A DNA stretch of 43,912 bases from an uncultured Paracoccaceae bacterium (GCA_937916485.1 CALFSV010000285.1:1-43912); one strand, 5' to 3'. Shown: positions 25,640 through 34,774, counted from the first letter of the stretch. Notes: generated by a model not told the origin, from the sequence alone. Numbers and translations are program-made.

Positions 25640-27213
25640 CACAAATCGCGGTGCGCATGACCGACATCTCCAAGCATTTTGGGGGTGTCCGCGCGCTCGA
25701 GAACGTCAGTCTCGAGGTCTACGCCGGAGAGGTCCATGCGCTCCTTGGTGGGAATGGTGCAGGCAAATCCACGATCCTCAAGGTGTTGAACGGGGTGCAC
25801 GTGCCCACAACCGGAACGATCGAGGTGGCGGGCCAGAAACTTGACGTTCACTCGCCCGAAGCGTCCCGTGCCGCCGGGATCGCAATGAACTATCAGGAGA
25901 TGAGCCTGGTCCCGACCCTCACCGTGGCCCAGAACGTGTTTCTGACCCGCGAGGCCAAAACCGGGCGTGGCTTTATCAACGATGCAGAGGCCGAGCGAAA
26001 AACGGCAGAGCTTTTTGCGACGCTCGGCGTGGACGTGAACCCAAGGGCGCTGGTCGGTGACCTTGGCGCCGGACAGAAACAACTGACCGAAATCGCCAAG
26101 GCAATCTCGCAGGACGCGCGGGTTCTGGTGCTGGACGAACCCTCGACCGCCCTTGCCGTATCGGATGTTGATCGACTGTTCGCCTTTCTCCGGACGCTCA
26201 AGGAAAAGGGCACGGCAATCATCTATGTCAGTCACCGGATGGACGAGATCGCCCGCATTGCGGACCGGGCCACGATCCTGCGCGATGGTCGTCATGTGAT
26301 CACAGCGCCTTTGTCGGAATTGCCCATTGAGACGATGATCGAACATATCGTGGGCCGCCGTTCATTGGGCCTTGCGGATGTCGAACGGGGCGACACGACC
26401 CGAGGCGAGGCTCTGGTAGAGCTGCGCGGTGTTTCGGGGCGGGACAAGCCGGTCGATGTATCGCTGACCCTGTATCGTGGCGAGGTCCTTGGTCTTGCCG
26501 GGCTTTTGGGCTCTGGCCGATCCTCTCTCGTGCGACTTATAGCGGGAATCGACCCTATGACCGCCGGAAGCATATTGATCCGGGGCGAACCTGTGCGCCT
26601 GCGCAAGCCCGGTGATGCGATCCGTGCGGGCATCGCACTGGTGCCAGAGGCGCGCGCCACCCAAGGCATTATTCCGGCCCATTCGGTCGCGTCGAACATG
26701 ATCCTAAGCGTTTTGGACGGCGTTTCGCAGCGGGGCTTCGTTGATGAAAGCCGGGTCCGCGACGTCACCGACACCCAGATAAAAAGGCTGTCGGTCAAAA
26801 CTGCAAGCCGTGACCACGCCGTCAGCACGCTGTCCGGCGGCAACCAGCAGAAGGTTGTCATCGGAAAGTGGCTCGCCACCGATCCGGACGTTCTCATCCT
26901 GGATGAGCCGACAGCCGGTATCGACATTGGATCCAAGGCCGAGATCATCCGGCTGGTCCGCGATCTTGCCGCCACTGGCAAAGCCATCCTGATGATCTCG
27001 TCAGAGCTGTCCGAACTGCTGACAGCCTGTGGCCGGATCGTGGTGATGGCCGACGGTCGGGCGCATCAGGACATGCTGCGCGGTGCGCTGGACGATCCGG
27101 CCGAGGCCGACAACGACATCGCCGACCGGCTGCAGATGGCCGAGCAGCGCCTGCAAATCGCCATTCAGGACGCCCTGACGGCAAGAGAGGAAGCCAATCA
27201 TGAGTACCGTTGA
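25636..27213 (+). CDS. CUT2 sugar ABC importer ATPase, two nucleotide-binding domains
   Basis: The 525-aa protein contains two fused ABC domains like RbsA/MglA. The first has Walker A GGNGAGKST (38-46) and Walker B VLVLDEP. The second has the degenerate Walker A GSGRSS usual for the family, LSGGNQQKVV and LILDEPTAG. The signature of the first domain is DLGAGQKQLTEIAKA instead of the common LS-x-Q/G-QQ form, a variant worth noting. The start at ATG 25636 overlaps the preceding stop (ATGA); an ATG at 25621 lies upstream in frame. The 3' end overlaps the permease gene by 14 bases. Confidence 0.92.
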   Translation: MTQIAVRMTDISKHFGGVRALENVSLEVYAGEVHALLGGNGAGKSTILKVLNGVHVPTTGTIEVAGQKLDVHSPEASRAAGIAMNYQEMSLVPTLTVAQNVFLTREAKTGRGFINDAEAERKTAELFATLGVDVNPRALVGDLGAGQKQLTEIAKAISQDARVLVLDEPSTALAVSDVDRLFAFLRTLKEKGTAIIYVSHRMDEIARIADRATILRDGRHVITAPLSELPIETMIEHIVGRRSLGLADVERGDTTRGEALVELRGVSGRDKPVDVSLTLYRGEVLGLAGLLGSGRSSLVRLIAGIDPMTAGSILIRGEPVRLRKPGDAIRAGIALVPEARATQGIIPAHSVASNMILSVLDGVSQRGFVDESRVRDVTDTQIKRLSVKTASRDHAVSTLSGGNQQKVVIGKWLATDPDVLILDEPTAGIDIGSKAEIIRLVRDLAATGKAILMISSELSELLTACGRIVVMADGRAHQDMLRGALDDPAEADNDIADRLQMAEQRLQIAIQDALTAREEANHEYR

Positions 27214-28159
27214 AACACACTCGCGACTGCGTACTTTTATCGGGGACTGGCGCCAGAACATCATCTACATCGGCTTTGCCGTGATCTTTCTGGTGTTCGC
27301 ACTGACCCTGAACGACAAGGGTTTTCTCAATCCCAACAACCTTTTGAACATAGTGCGACAGACCGCGATGATCGCTGTTATGGCGATTGCCATGACGTTC
27401 GTTCTGTCCGCCGGTGAGATTGACCTTTCGGTCGGTGCCGTGGCGGGCCTTGCGACTGTTACGGTGGCAATGGCGATCTCAGTGGCGGGTCCGGTTGGCG
27501 GTGTCATCGCGGGCCTTGCGACCGGGATTGCGGTGGGCTGCTTTAACGGTTGGCTTACAACGCGGATCGGTATTCCGTCATTCCTGACAACGCTGGCGAT
27601 GATGGGCATCGCCAAGGGCGTCGCGATGTGGCTGTCCGATACAGCCGCTGTTCCCATCCTGAGCCCAGGATATTCCTGGCTGTTTGGTGGCGGCTCTATC
27701 GGGCCGATACCGGTTTTGTTGTTCTGGATGCTCATTCTGGGTGCACTGGGCCATGTCGTTCTGCGGCGCACCGGGTTTGGCCGGCGGGTGCTGGCGACGG
27801 GCGGCGGCGAACAAGCGGCACGTTTTTCAGGGATCGATACCGCGCAGATCAAGTTCCGCGTGCTTGTCTTGTCGTCGACTGCGGCTGCGATTGCCGGCAT
27901 GCTCTATGCGGGGCGCTTGCAATCCGGGCGGTTCCAGCTGGGCGAGGGCGACGAGTTGTCGGTCATTGCGGCAGCCGTTCTTGGCGGGACGAGCCTGTTT
28001 GGCGGCAAAGGCACGGTCATCGGCACCATCGTCGGGGCAATGATGATCGGGCTGATCAACAACGGTCTCATCTTGATGGGGCTTGAGTTCAGCCAGCAGC
28101 TTATCGCACGCGGCGGAATCATCATCCTGGCCGTCGCTCTGAGCCAGAAGAAGGCCTGA
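27200..28159 (+). CDS. CUT2 sugar ABC importer permease (RbsC family)
   Basis: The 319-aa inner-membrane protein has 8-10 hydrophobic segments. Family motifs are AMTFVLSAGEIDLSVGAV after segment two, FNGWLTTRIGIPSFLTTLAMM, TGFGRRVLATGGGEQAARFSGI in the cytoplasmic loop, and LGGTSLFGGKGTVIGTIVGAM. It forms a homodimeric channel with the two-domain ATPase. The start lies inside the ATPase 3' end, so expression is coupled. It is the last gene of the operon; a strong terminator follows. Confidence 0.93.
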   Translation: MSTVETHSRLRTFIGDWRQNIIYIGFAVIFLVFALTLNDKGFLNPNNLLNIVRQTAMIAVMAIAMTFVLSAGEIDLSVGAVAGLATVTVAMAISVAGPVGGVIAGLATGIAVGCFNGWLTTRIGIPSFLTTLAMMGIAKGVAMWLSDTAAVPILSPGYSWLFGGGSIGPIPVLLFWMLILGALGHVVLRRTGFGRRVLATGGGEQAARFSGIDTAQIKFRVLVLSSTAAAIAGMLYAGRLQSGRFQLGEGDELSVIAAAVLGGTSLFGGKGTVIGTIVGAMMIGLINNGLILMGLEFSQQLIARGGIIILAVALSQKKA

Positions 28160-28167
28160 AGGGCAGG

Positions 28168-28199
28168 GAACCCAGGACTGAACATTCCGTCCTGGGTTC
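28168..28199 (+). terminator. Rho-independent terminator of the CUT2 operon
   Basis: GAACCCAGGAC (28168-28178) and GTCCTGGGTTC (28189-28199) form an 11-pair perfect stem with a 10-base loop, followed by GGGCCTTTCTT. It starts nine bases after the permease stop and lies before the convergent kinase gene. Confidence 0.75.
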
Positions 28200-28270
28200 G
28201 GGCCTTTCTTGCGGAACCCCTGCTGGCATTGGCCCGGCGTCAGGCCTTGCCCGACCATTGGCGTCCGGCA

Positions 28271-29203
28271 TCAGGCGCCCAAAAGCGCCATGATCTCGGA
28301 AAGACTGGGCATGGAGGGGGCGGTGCCTGCGCGGGTGACTGAGATGCCCGCGGTGGCGCAGCCAAAACGCACCGCGTCTTCTGGCCCAAGGCCTTGAGCA
28401 ATCGCGACGGCAAGGCCACCGTTGAAGGCGTCGCCCGCGCCGGTGGTTTCCAGAACCGGTCCTGCGCTAAGGGCGGGGATGTGAAAGGTCGTCGTCCTGT
28501 CGCGATACAGTGCGCCCTTTTCGCCAAGGGTGATGATGGCTGCGCCCACACCGCGTTCCAGAAATCGGTCTGCGGCGGCCTCAGCATCGGCGCGTGTTGA
28601 GACCTTGACGCCTGTGATCCCTTCGGCCTCGGTCTCGTTGGGGGTCACTATATCGCAGAGCGACAGCATCGCATCGCTGACCGGGGCGGCCGGAGCCGGG
28701 TTCAGGATCGTCCGGGCCCCGCCTTGCCGCGCCAATTCAAGGCCTCGCAGGGCTGCGTCCATCGGTTGTTCCAGCTGGCTCACAAAGACTGCGGCCCCTG
28801 TGATCAGGGCCGATTGTGCCTCTACATCGGCGGCCGAGATGTTGCCGGCCGCACCGGGCGAGACGATGATTGCGTTGTCGCCGCTGCCAGTCTCGACAAA
28901 GATATAGGCGGCCCCGGTGTAGCTGTCGGGGTCTTCGGTTACGACCGGGATCACGCCAGCCTCGCTCCAAGTGGCCCGGGCCATATCGGCAAACGGATCG
29001 CGGCCCAGGCGGGTGATAAAGTGGACCTTGCCACCGGCGTTACCACTGGCACGGGCGGCGGCCACCGCCTGGTTCGACCCTTTGCCACCGGGACCGAGGG
29101 CAAAGCTGTCACCCAGGATCGTCTCGCCCATGTGGGGCTGGCGCGCCGCGCGATAGGCGGTGTCGGCGACAAAGACCCCGAGGATCACAATGTCCTGGCG
29201 CAT
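28271..29203 (-). CDS. PfkB family carbohydrate kinase, ribokinase-like
   Basis: The 310-aa cytoplasmic kinase transfers phosphate from ATP to a sugar. It has the substrate motif GGKGSNQAVAAAR (39-51), the NPAPAAP and VTPNETEAEGITG segments, and the catalytic signature TTGAGDAFNGG near residue 255 with the conserved Asp. The PNETE phrase is characteristic of ribokinases. It is the last gene of a minus-strand set with the RbsD/FucU protein (three-base gap) and a CUT1 ATPase. The mutarotase-kinase pairing matches rbsD-rbsK. The sugar is not determined. Confidence 0.92.
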   Translation of the reverse strand: MRQDIVILGVFVADTAYRAARQPHMGETILGDSFALGPGGKGSNQAVAAARASGNAGGKVHFITRLGRDPFADMARATWSEAGVIPVVTEDPDSYTGAAYIFVETGSGDNAIIVSPGAAGNISAADVEAQSALITGAAVFVSQLEQPMDAALRGLELARQGGARTILNPAPAAPVSDAMLSLCDIVTPNETEAEGITGVKVSTRADAEAAADRFLERGVGAAIITLGEKGALYRDRTTTFHIPALSAGPVLETTGAGDAFNGGLAVAIAQGLGPEDAVRFGCATAGISVTRAGTAPSMPSLSEIMALLGA

Positions 29204-29206
29204 GGT

Positions 29207-29659
29207 CTAGGCCTCTGGCCCGATGACGCCCTTGCGCAGGATAAAGCAGCCGTAAAAACGACGCTCGCCAGTCTGGATGACGGCATAGGCATCCTTGGCT
29301 GCATCATAAAAAGCGAACCGCTCGATCGACAACATTGGGCGGGGCTGGCCCTCGGCAGCGTCGATCTCGGTCTGGACCTCTGATTGAACGGGGGGCACCT
29401 CGGTCGGGTTTCCCACGATCTCCATCCTGCAGGCAAAGTCCTCGACAAAGGTGTCGAGCGGCATAACCGACAGCACAGCGTTGATCGCCTCGGCTGCCGT
29501 CAGGTTCTCCATCCGCAGAAGATCAGCGTGCATGGTCTGCTGGGCAATGGAATCAGAAGGAAAGTTGGTATCGGCAATCACGATTGTATCGCCGTGGCCC
29601 ATGGCCCGCAAAACGTAAAGCACATCGGCATTCAGCCGGTGGTCGATCCCCTTGAGCAT
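29207..29659 (-). CDS. RbsD/FucU family sugar mutarotase (copy 1)
   Basis: The 150-aa protein interconverts anomers or pyranose/furanose forms of a free sugar before phosphorylation. The family hallmarks are MLKGIDHRL at the start, the conserved His22 in MGHGD, the VMPLDTFVE segment and the C-terminal YGCFILRKGVI. The length and YGCFILxKGV end fit FucU (L-fucose mutarotase) better than RbsD. GGGAGG precedes the ATG. It lies between the CUT1 ATPase and the PfkB kinase genes. A second copy (34808-35263) is encoded on the other side of the importer locus. Confidence 0.92.
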   Translation of the reverse strand: MLKGIDHRLNADVLYVLRAMGHGDTIVIADTNFPSDSIAQQTMHADLLRMENLTAAEAINAVLSVMPLDTFVEDFACRMEIVGNPTEVPPVQSEVQTEIDAAEGQPRPMLSIERFAFYDAAKDAYAVIQTGERRFYGCFILRKGVIGPEA

Positions 29660-29692
29660 CCGTGCTCCTCCCTTGTTCGATTGGCTTGCGCC

Positions 29693-30751
29693 TTAGTTGA
29701 TACGCTTGCCGGTTTCCGCATCGAACAGATGCAGATGTTCTGGTGCGGCTGACAGGGTCAGTTCCTCCCCCACCTTAAAGCTTTGGCGTTCGCGCAGAAG
29801 CATGGTCACATCCTGCCCGCCAGCACGCAAGACGATGTGGGTCTCAGAGCCTGTCGGCTCGATCACAGCGACCGTTGCCGTCATTCCGCCGTCGGTCAGG
29901 ACTAGGTGTTCGGGCCGTATCCCGATGCGCAGGCGGCGGCCCGCCTCAAGTCCGGCAACCTGGGGCAGGGCAATGGTCGCCCCTTGAAGGGTTGCCGTCG
30001 CACCGCTGGCATCGACTGTTGCATCCAGCAGGTTCATTGCAGGCGAGCCGATAAAGCCGGCCACAAAGGCGTTTTCAGGGCGGTCATAGACATCAAGTGG
30101 GGCACCGACCTGCTCAATATGGCCGGCCTGCATGACGACAATTTTGTCTGCCATTGTCATCGCCTCGATCTGGTCGTGGGTGACATAGACGGTCGTGGTG
30201 GACAGACGCTGGTGCAGTTCGCGGATTTCGGTCCGCATCTGGACCCGAAGCTTGGCATCAAGGTTCGACAGGGGTTCGTCAAACAAGAACACTTGGGGGT
30301 CGCGCACAATCGCTCGCCCCATGGCCACCCGCTGACGCTGTCCACCCGACAGGGCGCGAGGATAGCGGTCAAGGTAGGGGGTCAGGCCCAGGACTTCGGC
30401 GGCGCGATCGACCCGTGTATTGATCTCGGCCTTGTCCATCTTCTTCATCCGCAGCGCGAAGGCCATGTTGGCCCCGACGGTCTTGTGCGGGTAAAGCGCG
30501 TAGTTCTGGAACACCATTGCGATGTCCCGCTCAGCCGGTGGCAGGTTGTTCACAAGCCGTTCGCCAATGTGAATGGTCCCGGAGGTTACCCCTTCAAGCC
30601 CTGCGATCATCCGCAGCAATGTCGACTTTCCGCAACCGGACGGACCGACCAGCACCACGAATTCGCCATCGTGGATGTCAACGTCAAGGCCATGAATAAC
30701 TTCCATGGCACCATAATTCTTGCGCAAAGCGCGAACCTTCACCTCGGCCAT
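29693..30751 (-). CDS. ugpC: CUT1 sugar ABC importer ATPase (UgpC/MsmX type)
   Basis: The 352-aa ATPase has Walker A GPSGCGKST (36-44), the LSGGQRQRVAMGRAIVR signature, Walker B VFLFDEP, and YVTHDQIEAMT, followed by a regulatory TOBE/OB region after about residue 240. Such ATPases energise CUT1 sugar permeases and are sometimes shared by several importers. It is encoded divergently from the binding protein and permeases at 30997-34774, with one shared control region, so it is presumably their ATPase. GGAGGGAG lies upstream of the ATG. Confidence 0.92.
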   Translation of the reverse strand: MAEVKVRALRKNYGAMEVIHGLDVDIHDGEFVVLVGPSGCGKSTLLRMIAGLEGVTSGTIHIGERLVNNLPPAERDIAMVFQNYALYPHKTVGANMAFALRMKKMDKAEINTRVDRAAEVLGLTPYLDRYPRALSGGQRQRVAMGRAIVRDPQVFLFDEPLSNLDAKLRVQMRTEIRELHQRLSTTTVYVTHDQIEAMTMADKIVVMQAGHIEQVGAPLDVYDRPENAFVAGFIGSPAMNLLDATVDASGATATLQGATIALPQVAGLEAGRRLRIGIRPEHLVLTDGGMTATVAVIEPTGSETHIVLRAGGQDVTMLLRERQSFKVGEELTLSAAPEHLHLFDAETGKRIN

Positions 30752-30809
30752 ATATGCGGGTCTCCCTCCCTGCTCACCTCAGGACTAAACCAGCGCACCG
30801 CGCCTGTCC

Positions 30810-30833
30810 AACATTCAGGTATACTAAAATGTT
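30810..30833. promoter_or_regulatory. Imperfect 24-bp palindrome with GTATAC core, probable operator
   Basis: The site reads AACATT-N3-GTATAC-N3-AATGTT and sits between the divergent ATPase and binding-protein genes. A GTATAC core flanked by symmetric A/T-rich arms is typical of GntR regulators of the FadR subfamily. A TTGACA box begins at 30840, so a bound protein would cover the -35 region of the plus-strand promoter. No regulator gene for it is present in the window. Confidence 0.5.
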
Positions 30834-30996
30834 AGAAACTTGACAGGCGAGGGGGAAGGCTGTGATGGTTGCCGTGTCAAAAGCGTCTTGCCACTTGGCG
30901 GCGACAGCCGCCAAGGAGCCCGGTGGAGGAGATCGGACCGGACGCCAAACCTGACATCAAGGCATTAGCCAACGAATTTGATAGGGAGAGAAAGAC

Positions 30997-32631
30997 GTGA
31001 AAGTTGGGCTTTATAACGCCGTTACTGGCGCAATGATGAACCGCCGCCGAATGTTGCAAGGGGCCGCCAGCGTTGGCGCCCTTGGCGCGATGGGCGGATT
31101 GACCGCAAACTCTGCACAAGCGGGCGGACACAGCAACGTCCGTGCTGAAATCCTCAAGATCCCCGGCGTGGGTATGGGGTCGCCCACCGATGCCGACTGG
31201 CAGAAAGTCGGCGAGATGTGCCTTGGGCCGACCATGGAAAACGTGGCCGAGGGCGAGTTTGAGGGCGTTGAACTGACCTTCATGGGTCTGAACAACCAGA
31301 ACCTCCACAACTTCCTGTTCCGCGGCTTTCTCAAGCCTTGGGAGGCCTATACCGGCGCCAAGATCAACTGGATCGATCTTGCACAGGCCGATTATAACGC
31401 CCGCCTGCAGCAAAGCATCGCTACCGGCACCGTCGATTTCGACATCATCGAGATGGGCGCACCCTTTGAGGGGGATACCGCCGGTCGTGGCCTGCTGGAC
31501 GAGATGCCCGACTGGGTCAAGACGCAGATCGACGCCGATGACCTTGTGGGCTACCTGCAAGAGCCCGTCGGCACATGGGATGGCAAGTCCTATCGTGTGA
31601 CCATCGACGGCGACTGCCACACCTTTGCCTATCGGACCGACTACTTTGGCGAAGGTGCCATTGGCGGCGCCGAGGTGCCTTCCACCTGGCAAGAGGTCAA
31701 CGCCGTCTCCAAGGCGCTGATCGGTCAGGAAGATCCGCTGACCGGTCTGCCTGCGCATGGCTATCTTGACCCGCTCAAGGGTTGGGGCGGCTTTGGCATG
31801 TACTTCATCTCGAACCGCGCTGCAGCCTATGTCAAGCATCCCGACAGTCCCGCCTGGCTGTTCGAGCCTGACACCATGAAGCCGATGGTCAACAACCCCG
31901 GCTGGGTGCAGGCCATTCAGGACGTGATGGACCTGATCGAAGCCGGCGCCTATCCTGCCGACCAGATCAATGCCGATCCCGGAACAACGGCCTTCTCGCA
32001 GTTCCTGGCCGGTACCGGCTCGATGCTGATGTGGTGGGGCGATGTGGGCTCCAGCGCACGGACTTCGGACGGTTCCGTCGTGGGCGATGTCGTTGGCTTT
32101 GGCATCAACCCGGCGTCCGAGCGCGTGTACAACTCTGTGACAGCGTCCTGGGAAGAGACCCGGAACGAAGCACCGCAGATGGCCTACATCGGTTGGGGCA
32201 TCTATGTGACCGCCCGCGTCTCTGGAGATGAGAAAAAGCGCAAGGCAGCCTGGTCCGCCGCAGCCCACCTGGGCGGCAAGGACCTGTCGCTTTGGACGTC
32301 TGCCTATCCGTCAGGCTTCCAGCCTTACCGCAACTCTCACTTCCAGTACGACGAGTGGGAAGAGGCAGGCTACGACCGGGCGTTCGTCGAGGACTATCTT
32401 GGGTCCAACGCGGACAGCTACAACCACCCCAACGCCGCGATCGAGCCGCGGATCCCGGGGATCTTCCAGTACTATTCGGTCGCCGAGGACGAATTGTCCA
32501 AGGGCTTTGCCGGGCAGTACGCCTCGGCCCAGGAAACGGCGGACGCCATCGCCGCCGCCTGGGAGGCCATCACCGACCAGATCGGTCGGGACAGCCAGAT
32601 CGCCCTTTACAAGGCATCGCTGGGGATGTGA
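30997..32631 (+). CDS. CUT1 extracellular sugar-binding protein with twin-arginine signal
   Basis: The 544-aa solute-binding protein is larger than typical MalE-like proteins. The signal contains NRRRMLQGAA (residues 15-24), a twin-arginine pattern, and a modest hydrophobic core ending in SAQA at about 42, so export of a folded protein is likely. The mature part has the family 1 pattern: VELTFMGLNNQN, the Asp-rich FDIIEMGAPFEG and YRVTIDGDCHTFAYRTDYF, and many surface Trp. The GTG at 30997 has GGGAG at a suitable distance, whereas the ATGs at 31033 and 31036 have none. Two hairpins follow the gene before the permeases. Confidence 0.9.
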   Translation: MKVGLYNAVTGAMMNRRRMLQGAASVGALGAMGGLTANSAQAGGHSNVRAEILKIPGVGMGSPTDADWQKVGEMCLGPTMENVAEGEFEGVELTFMGLNNQNLHNFLFRGFLKPWEAYTGAKINWIDLAQADYNARLQQSIATGTVDFDIIEMGAPFEGDTAGRGLLDEMPDWVKTQIDADDLVGYLQEPVGTWDGKSYRVTIDGDCHTFAYRTDYFGEGAIGGAEVPSTWQEVNAVSKALIGQEDPLTGLPAHGYLDPLKGWGGFGMYFISNRAAAYVKHPDSPAWLFEPDTMKPMVNNPGWVQAIQDVMDLIEAGAYPADQINADPGTTAFSQFLAGTGSMLMWWGDVGSSARTSDGSVVGDVVGFGINPASERVYNSVTASWEETRNEAPQMAYIGWGIYVTARVSGDEKKRKAAWSAAAHLGGKDLSLWTSAYPSGFQPYRNSHFQYDEWEEAGYDRAFVEDYLGSNADSYNHPNAAIEPRIPGIFQYYSVAEDELSKGFAGQYASAQETADAIAAAWEAITDQIGRDSQIALYKASLGM

Positions 32632-32641
32632 CCTCGGCCCT

Positions 32642-32667
32642 GTAAGGTGGGTCATGACCCACCTTAC
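32642..32667. repeat. 26-bp perfect palindrome, copy 1
   Basis: The left half GTAAGGTGGGTCA is followed directly by its exact reverse complement. It lies 10 bases after the binding-protein stop. An identical copy lies at 34771-34796 at the end of the second permease gene. As RNA each forms a very stable hairpin. Confidence 0.9.
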
Positions 32668-32681
32668 TTGATCTATCCATC

Positions 32682-32712
32682 CGCCCGCCCCGGTATCTTG
32701 CCGGGGTGGGCG
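32682..32712 (+). terminator. 12-pair hairpin between binding-protein and permease genes
   Basis: CGCCCGCCCCGG (32682-32693) pairs with CCGGGGTGGGCG (32701-32712), one G-U pair, seven-base loop. No T-run follows, so it is more likely an mRNA stability or attenuation element than a full terminator. It stands 38 bases before the permease start. Confidence 0.5.
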
Positions 32713-32750
32713 TTACACACAGCGACACGGCCTATCTCGAGGAATTCGGC

Positions 32751-33857
32751 ATGAGTGGACAGGGCGACCTCCTGCACGTTGTCACCGCCGACAACATTAC
32801 CCCCGCCCGGCTTCGGTTGAGCAAAGCCGTCGTCTGGGGCGCGGCCGCCATCCTGGCGCTGGTCGCGCTGGTGCAGGCCCTGAATGCCAACGGTCAGATC
32901 GACCTTGGCTTTACCAACTGGCGACCGACGCTTTACGCCTTTATCCTGTGGTCCGTTGCGCTGTGCTGGGCCCAGGTGCTTGGCAAGGGCGAATATGGGA
33001 AACGCAGCCTCTTTGTCCTGCCGGCGGCCCTTTTCGTCGTGTCGATGGTCGTCTTTCCCCTGATCTTTGGATTGGGTATCGCCTTTTCGGACTGGAACCT
33101 TGCCTCGCCCACAGGACGCAAATTCAACGGGCTGGACAACATCCGGCAGATGTGGGGCGATCCGTTCTTCTGGAATGCCCTCAAGAACATGGTCTGGTAC
33201 GTGCTGGCCATCCTGCCCGAATACGCCATCGCCTTTGGTCTGGCCCTGCTGCTCAACGCGCAGATCCGGGCACGCAAATTCTTCCGGGTGGCCTTTCTGA
33301 TGCCCCTGATGCTGTCACCCGTGGCAGTGTCATGGATGATCGGCAAGTCGATGCTTGAGGTGCGTTTTGGCCCGATCAGCCGATTGGCCCGCGAGCTTGG
33401 GATCGACAATCCCGCCTTCTTCAGCTCGCCCGAGATTGCCCGTTTCATGATCATGGCGATGGATGCCTGGACCTATATTCCCTTCATGATGATCATGATC
33501 CTCGCCGGTCTTCAGGCCATCCCCAAGGAACTGACCGAGGCGGCAAAGGTCGACGGCGCAGGCCCCTGGCGCGGGTTTTGGGAGGTTACCTTTCCCCTGA
33601 TGCTGCCTGTCTCGATCACGGCCATCCTGATCCGTATCATCTTCAAACTCAAGCTGGCCGATATCATCATCAACGTCACCTCGGGCGGGCCGGGCGGTGC
33701 GACGGACAGCGTGACCAGCTTTATCTTCCGCGAATACCGGGACAGATCGAACGTGGGCTACGGGACCCTGCTGGCCATGGTGTACCTTGTCATCATCGTG
33801 ATCGCGATGACGATCCTGATGAAACTCGCTGACCGTTGGATGAGGCCAAAATTCTGA
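32751..33857 (+). CDS. CUT1 sugar ABC importer permease (first subunit)
   Basis: The inner-membrane protein of about 368 aa has two or three extra hydrophobic segments at the N-terminus (about residues 30-90), then the six-segment permease core. The core includes PLIFGLGIAFSDWNL, the EAA loop TEAAKVDGAGPWRGFWEVTFPLM and SGGPGGATDS. The extra N-terminal segments make it longer than a standard MalF-like CUT1 subunit of about 300 aa. The ATG at 32751 follows GAGG; a start at 32706 would begin inside the upstream hairpin. It overlaps the next permease by one base (TGATG). Confidence 0.9.
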   Translation: MSGQGDLLHVVTADNITPARLRLSKAVVWGAAAILALVALVQALNANGQIDLGFTNWRPTLYAFILWSVALCWAQVLGKGEYGKRSLFVLPAALFVVSMVVFPLIFGLGIAFSDWNLASPTGRKFNGLDNIRQMWGDPFFWNALKNMVWYVLAILPEYAIAFGLALLLNAQIRARKFFRVAFLMPLMLSPVAVSWMIGKSMLEVRFGPISRLARELGIDNPAFFSSPEIARFMIMAMDAWTYIPFMMIMILAGLQAIPKELTEAAKVDGAGPWRGFWEVTFPLMLPVSITAILIRIIFKLKLADIIINVTSGGPGGATDSVTSFIFREYRDRSNVGYGTLLAMVYLVIIVIAMTILMKLADRWMRPKF

Positions 33858-34774
33858 TGACTGACCAGATTTTCCACGACAGTGCGACGGATCGGGGCCA
33901 CCGGGCCAAATGGTGGACCTCTCGGATCCTGATCTACGGCATCCTGCTTTTGTGGTGCTTTATCTGCCTGTTCCCGATCTACTGGACCATCACCACCTCG
34001 TTCAAGATGGCCCCCGACGTGATGAAGGGGAACATGGTACCATGGGTCGATTTCACGCCCAAATGGCTGGGCTGGCGATCGCTGGGCCTGTCGCCTGACA
34101 CGATCGGCAACGAGTCGACGGTGCGGGATGAGTTCCTTAAACGGTTCTACAATTCCGCCGTGATCTCGGTGTCCGCCTCGACCCTGGCCGTGGTCTTGGG
34201 CAGCCTGGCCGCCTATGGCCTGTCGCGGTTCAGCTACAGGTTCGGGTTCATGAAGAACGACGACATCTCGTTCTTCTTTCTCAGCCAGCTGATCCTGCCG
34301 CCCGTTGTCCTCGCCCTGCCGTTTCTGGTGCTGTACAAGTCGCTGGCCCTGCTGGACACGCGGATCGGGTTGATCCTGCTTTATACCCTTACCGTTCTGC
34401 CCATCGTCATCTGGATCATGCGCGACCAGTTCGGATCGATCCCGACCGAGCTAGAAGAGGCGGCCTTGGTCGATGGCCTGTCCATCTGGGGGGCCTTCCT
34501 GACCATCATTATGCCGATTGCCCTGCCCGGCATGGTTGCGGCCTTTATCCTGAGCCTCGTGCTCACCTGGAACGAATATTTCTTCGCCGCGCTTCTGACG
34601 TCAACCAATGCCGTCACCTTGCCGGTGATGGTGGCAAGCCAGACGGGCAGTCAGGGGATTTCCTGGTGGTCGATGGCTGCCCTGTCCTTTGCGGCGATCT
34701 TGCCCCTGATCGTGATCGGCATCCTGCTGGAGCGGTTCATCATCAAGGGCATGGCTGCGGGCGCTATCAAGTAA
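33857..34774 (+). CDS. CUT1 sugar ABC importer permease (second subunit)
   Basis: The 305-aa partner permease (MalG type) has six hydrophobic segments, CLFPIYWTITTSFK after the first, and the EAA loop LEEAALVDGLSIWGAFLTIIM. A Trp-Asn-Glu-Tyr-Phe motif (WNEYFFAALL) in the fifth segment is typical. I use the ATG at 33857, which overlaps the preceding stop. Its own TAA stop is formed by bases 2-4 of the second palindromic repeat, so the repeat was inserted at, or evolved from, the very end of the gene. Confidence 0.92.
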   Translation: MTDQIFHDSATDRGHRAKWWTSRILIYGILLLWCFICLFPIYWTITTSFKMAPDVMKGNMVPWVDFTPKWLGWRSLGLSPDTIGNESTVRDEFLKRFYNSAVISVSASTLAVVLGSLAAYGLSRFSYRFGFMKNDDISFFFLSQLILPPVVLALPFLVLYKSLALLDTRIGLILLYTLTVLPIVIWIMRDQFGSIPTELEEAALVDGLSIWGAFLTIIMPIALPGMVAAFILSLVLTWNEYFFAALLTSTNAVTLPVMVASQTGSQGISWWSMAALSFAAILPLIVIGILLERFIIKGMAAGAIK

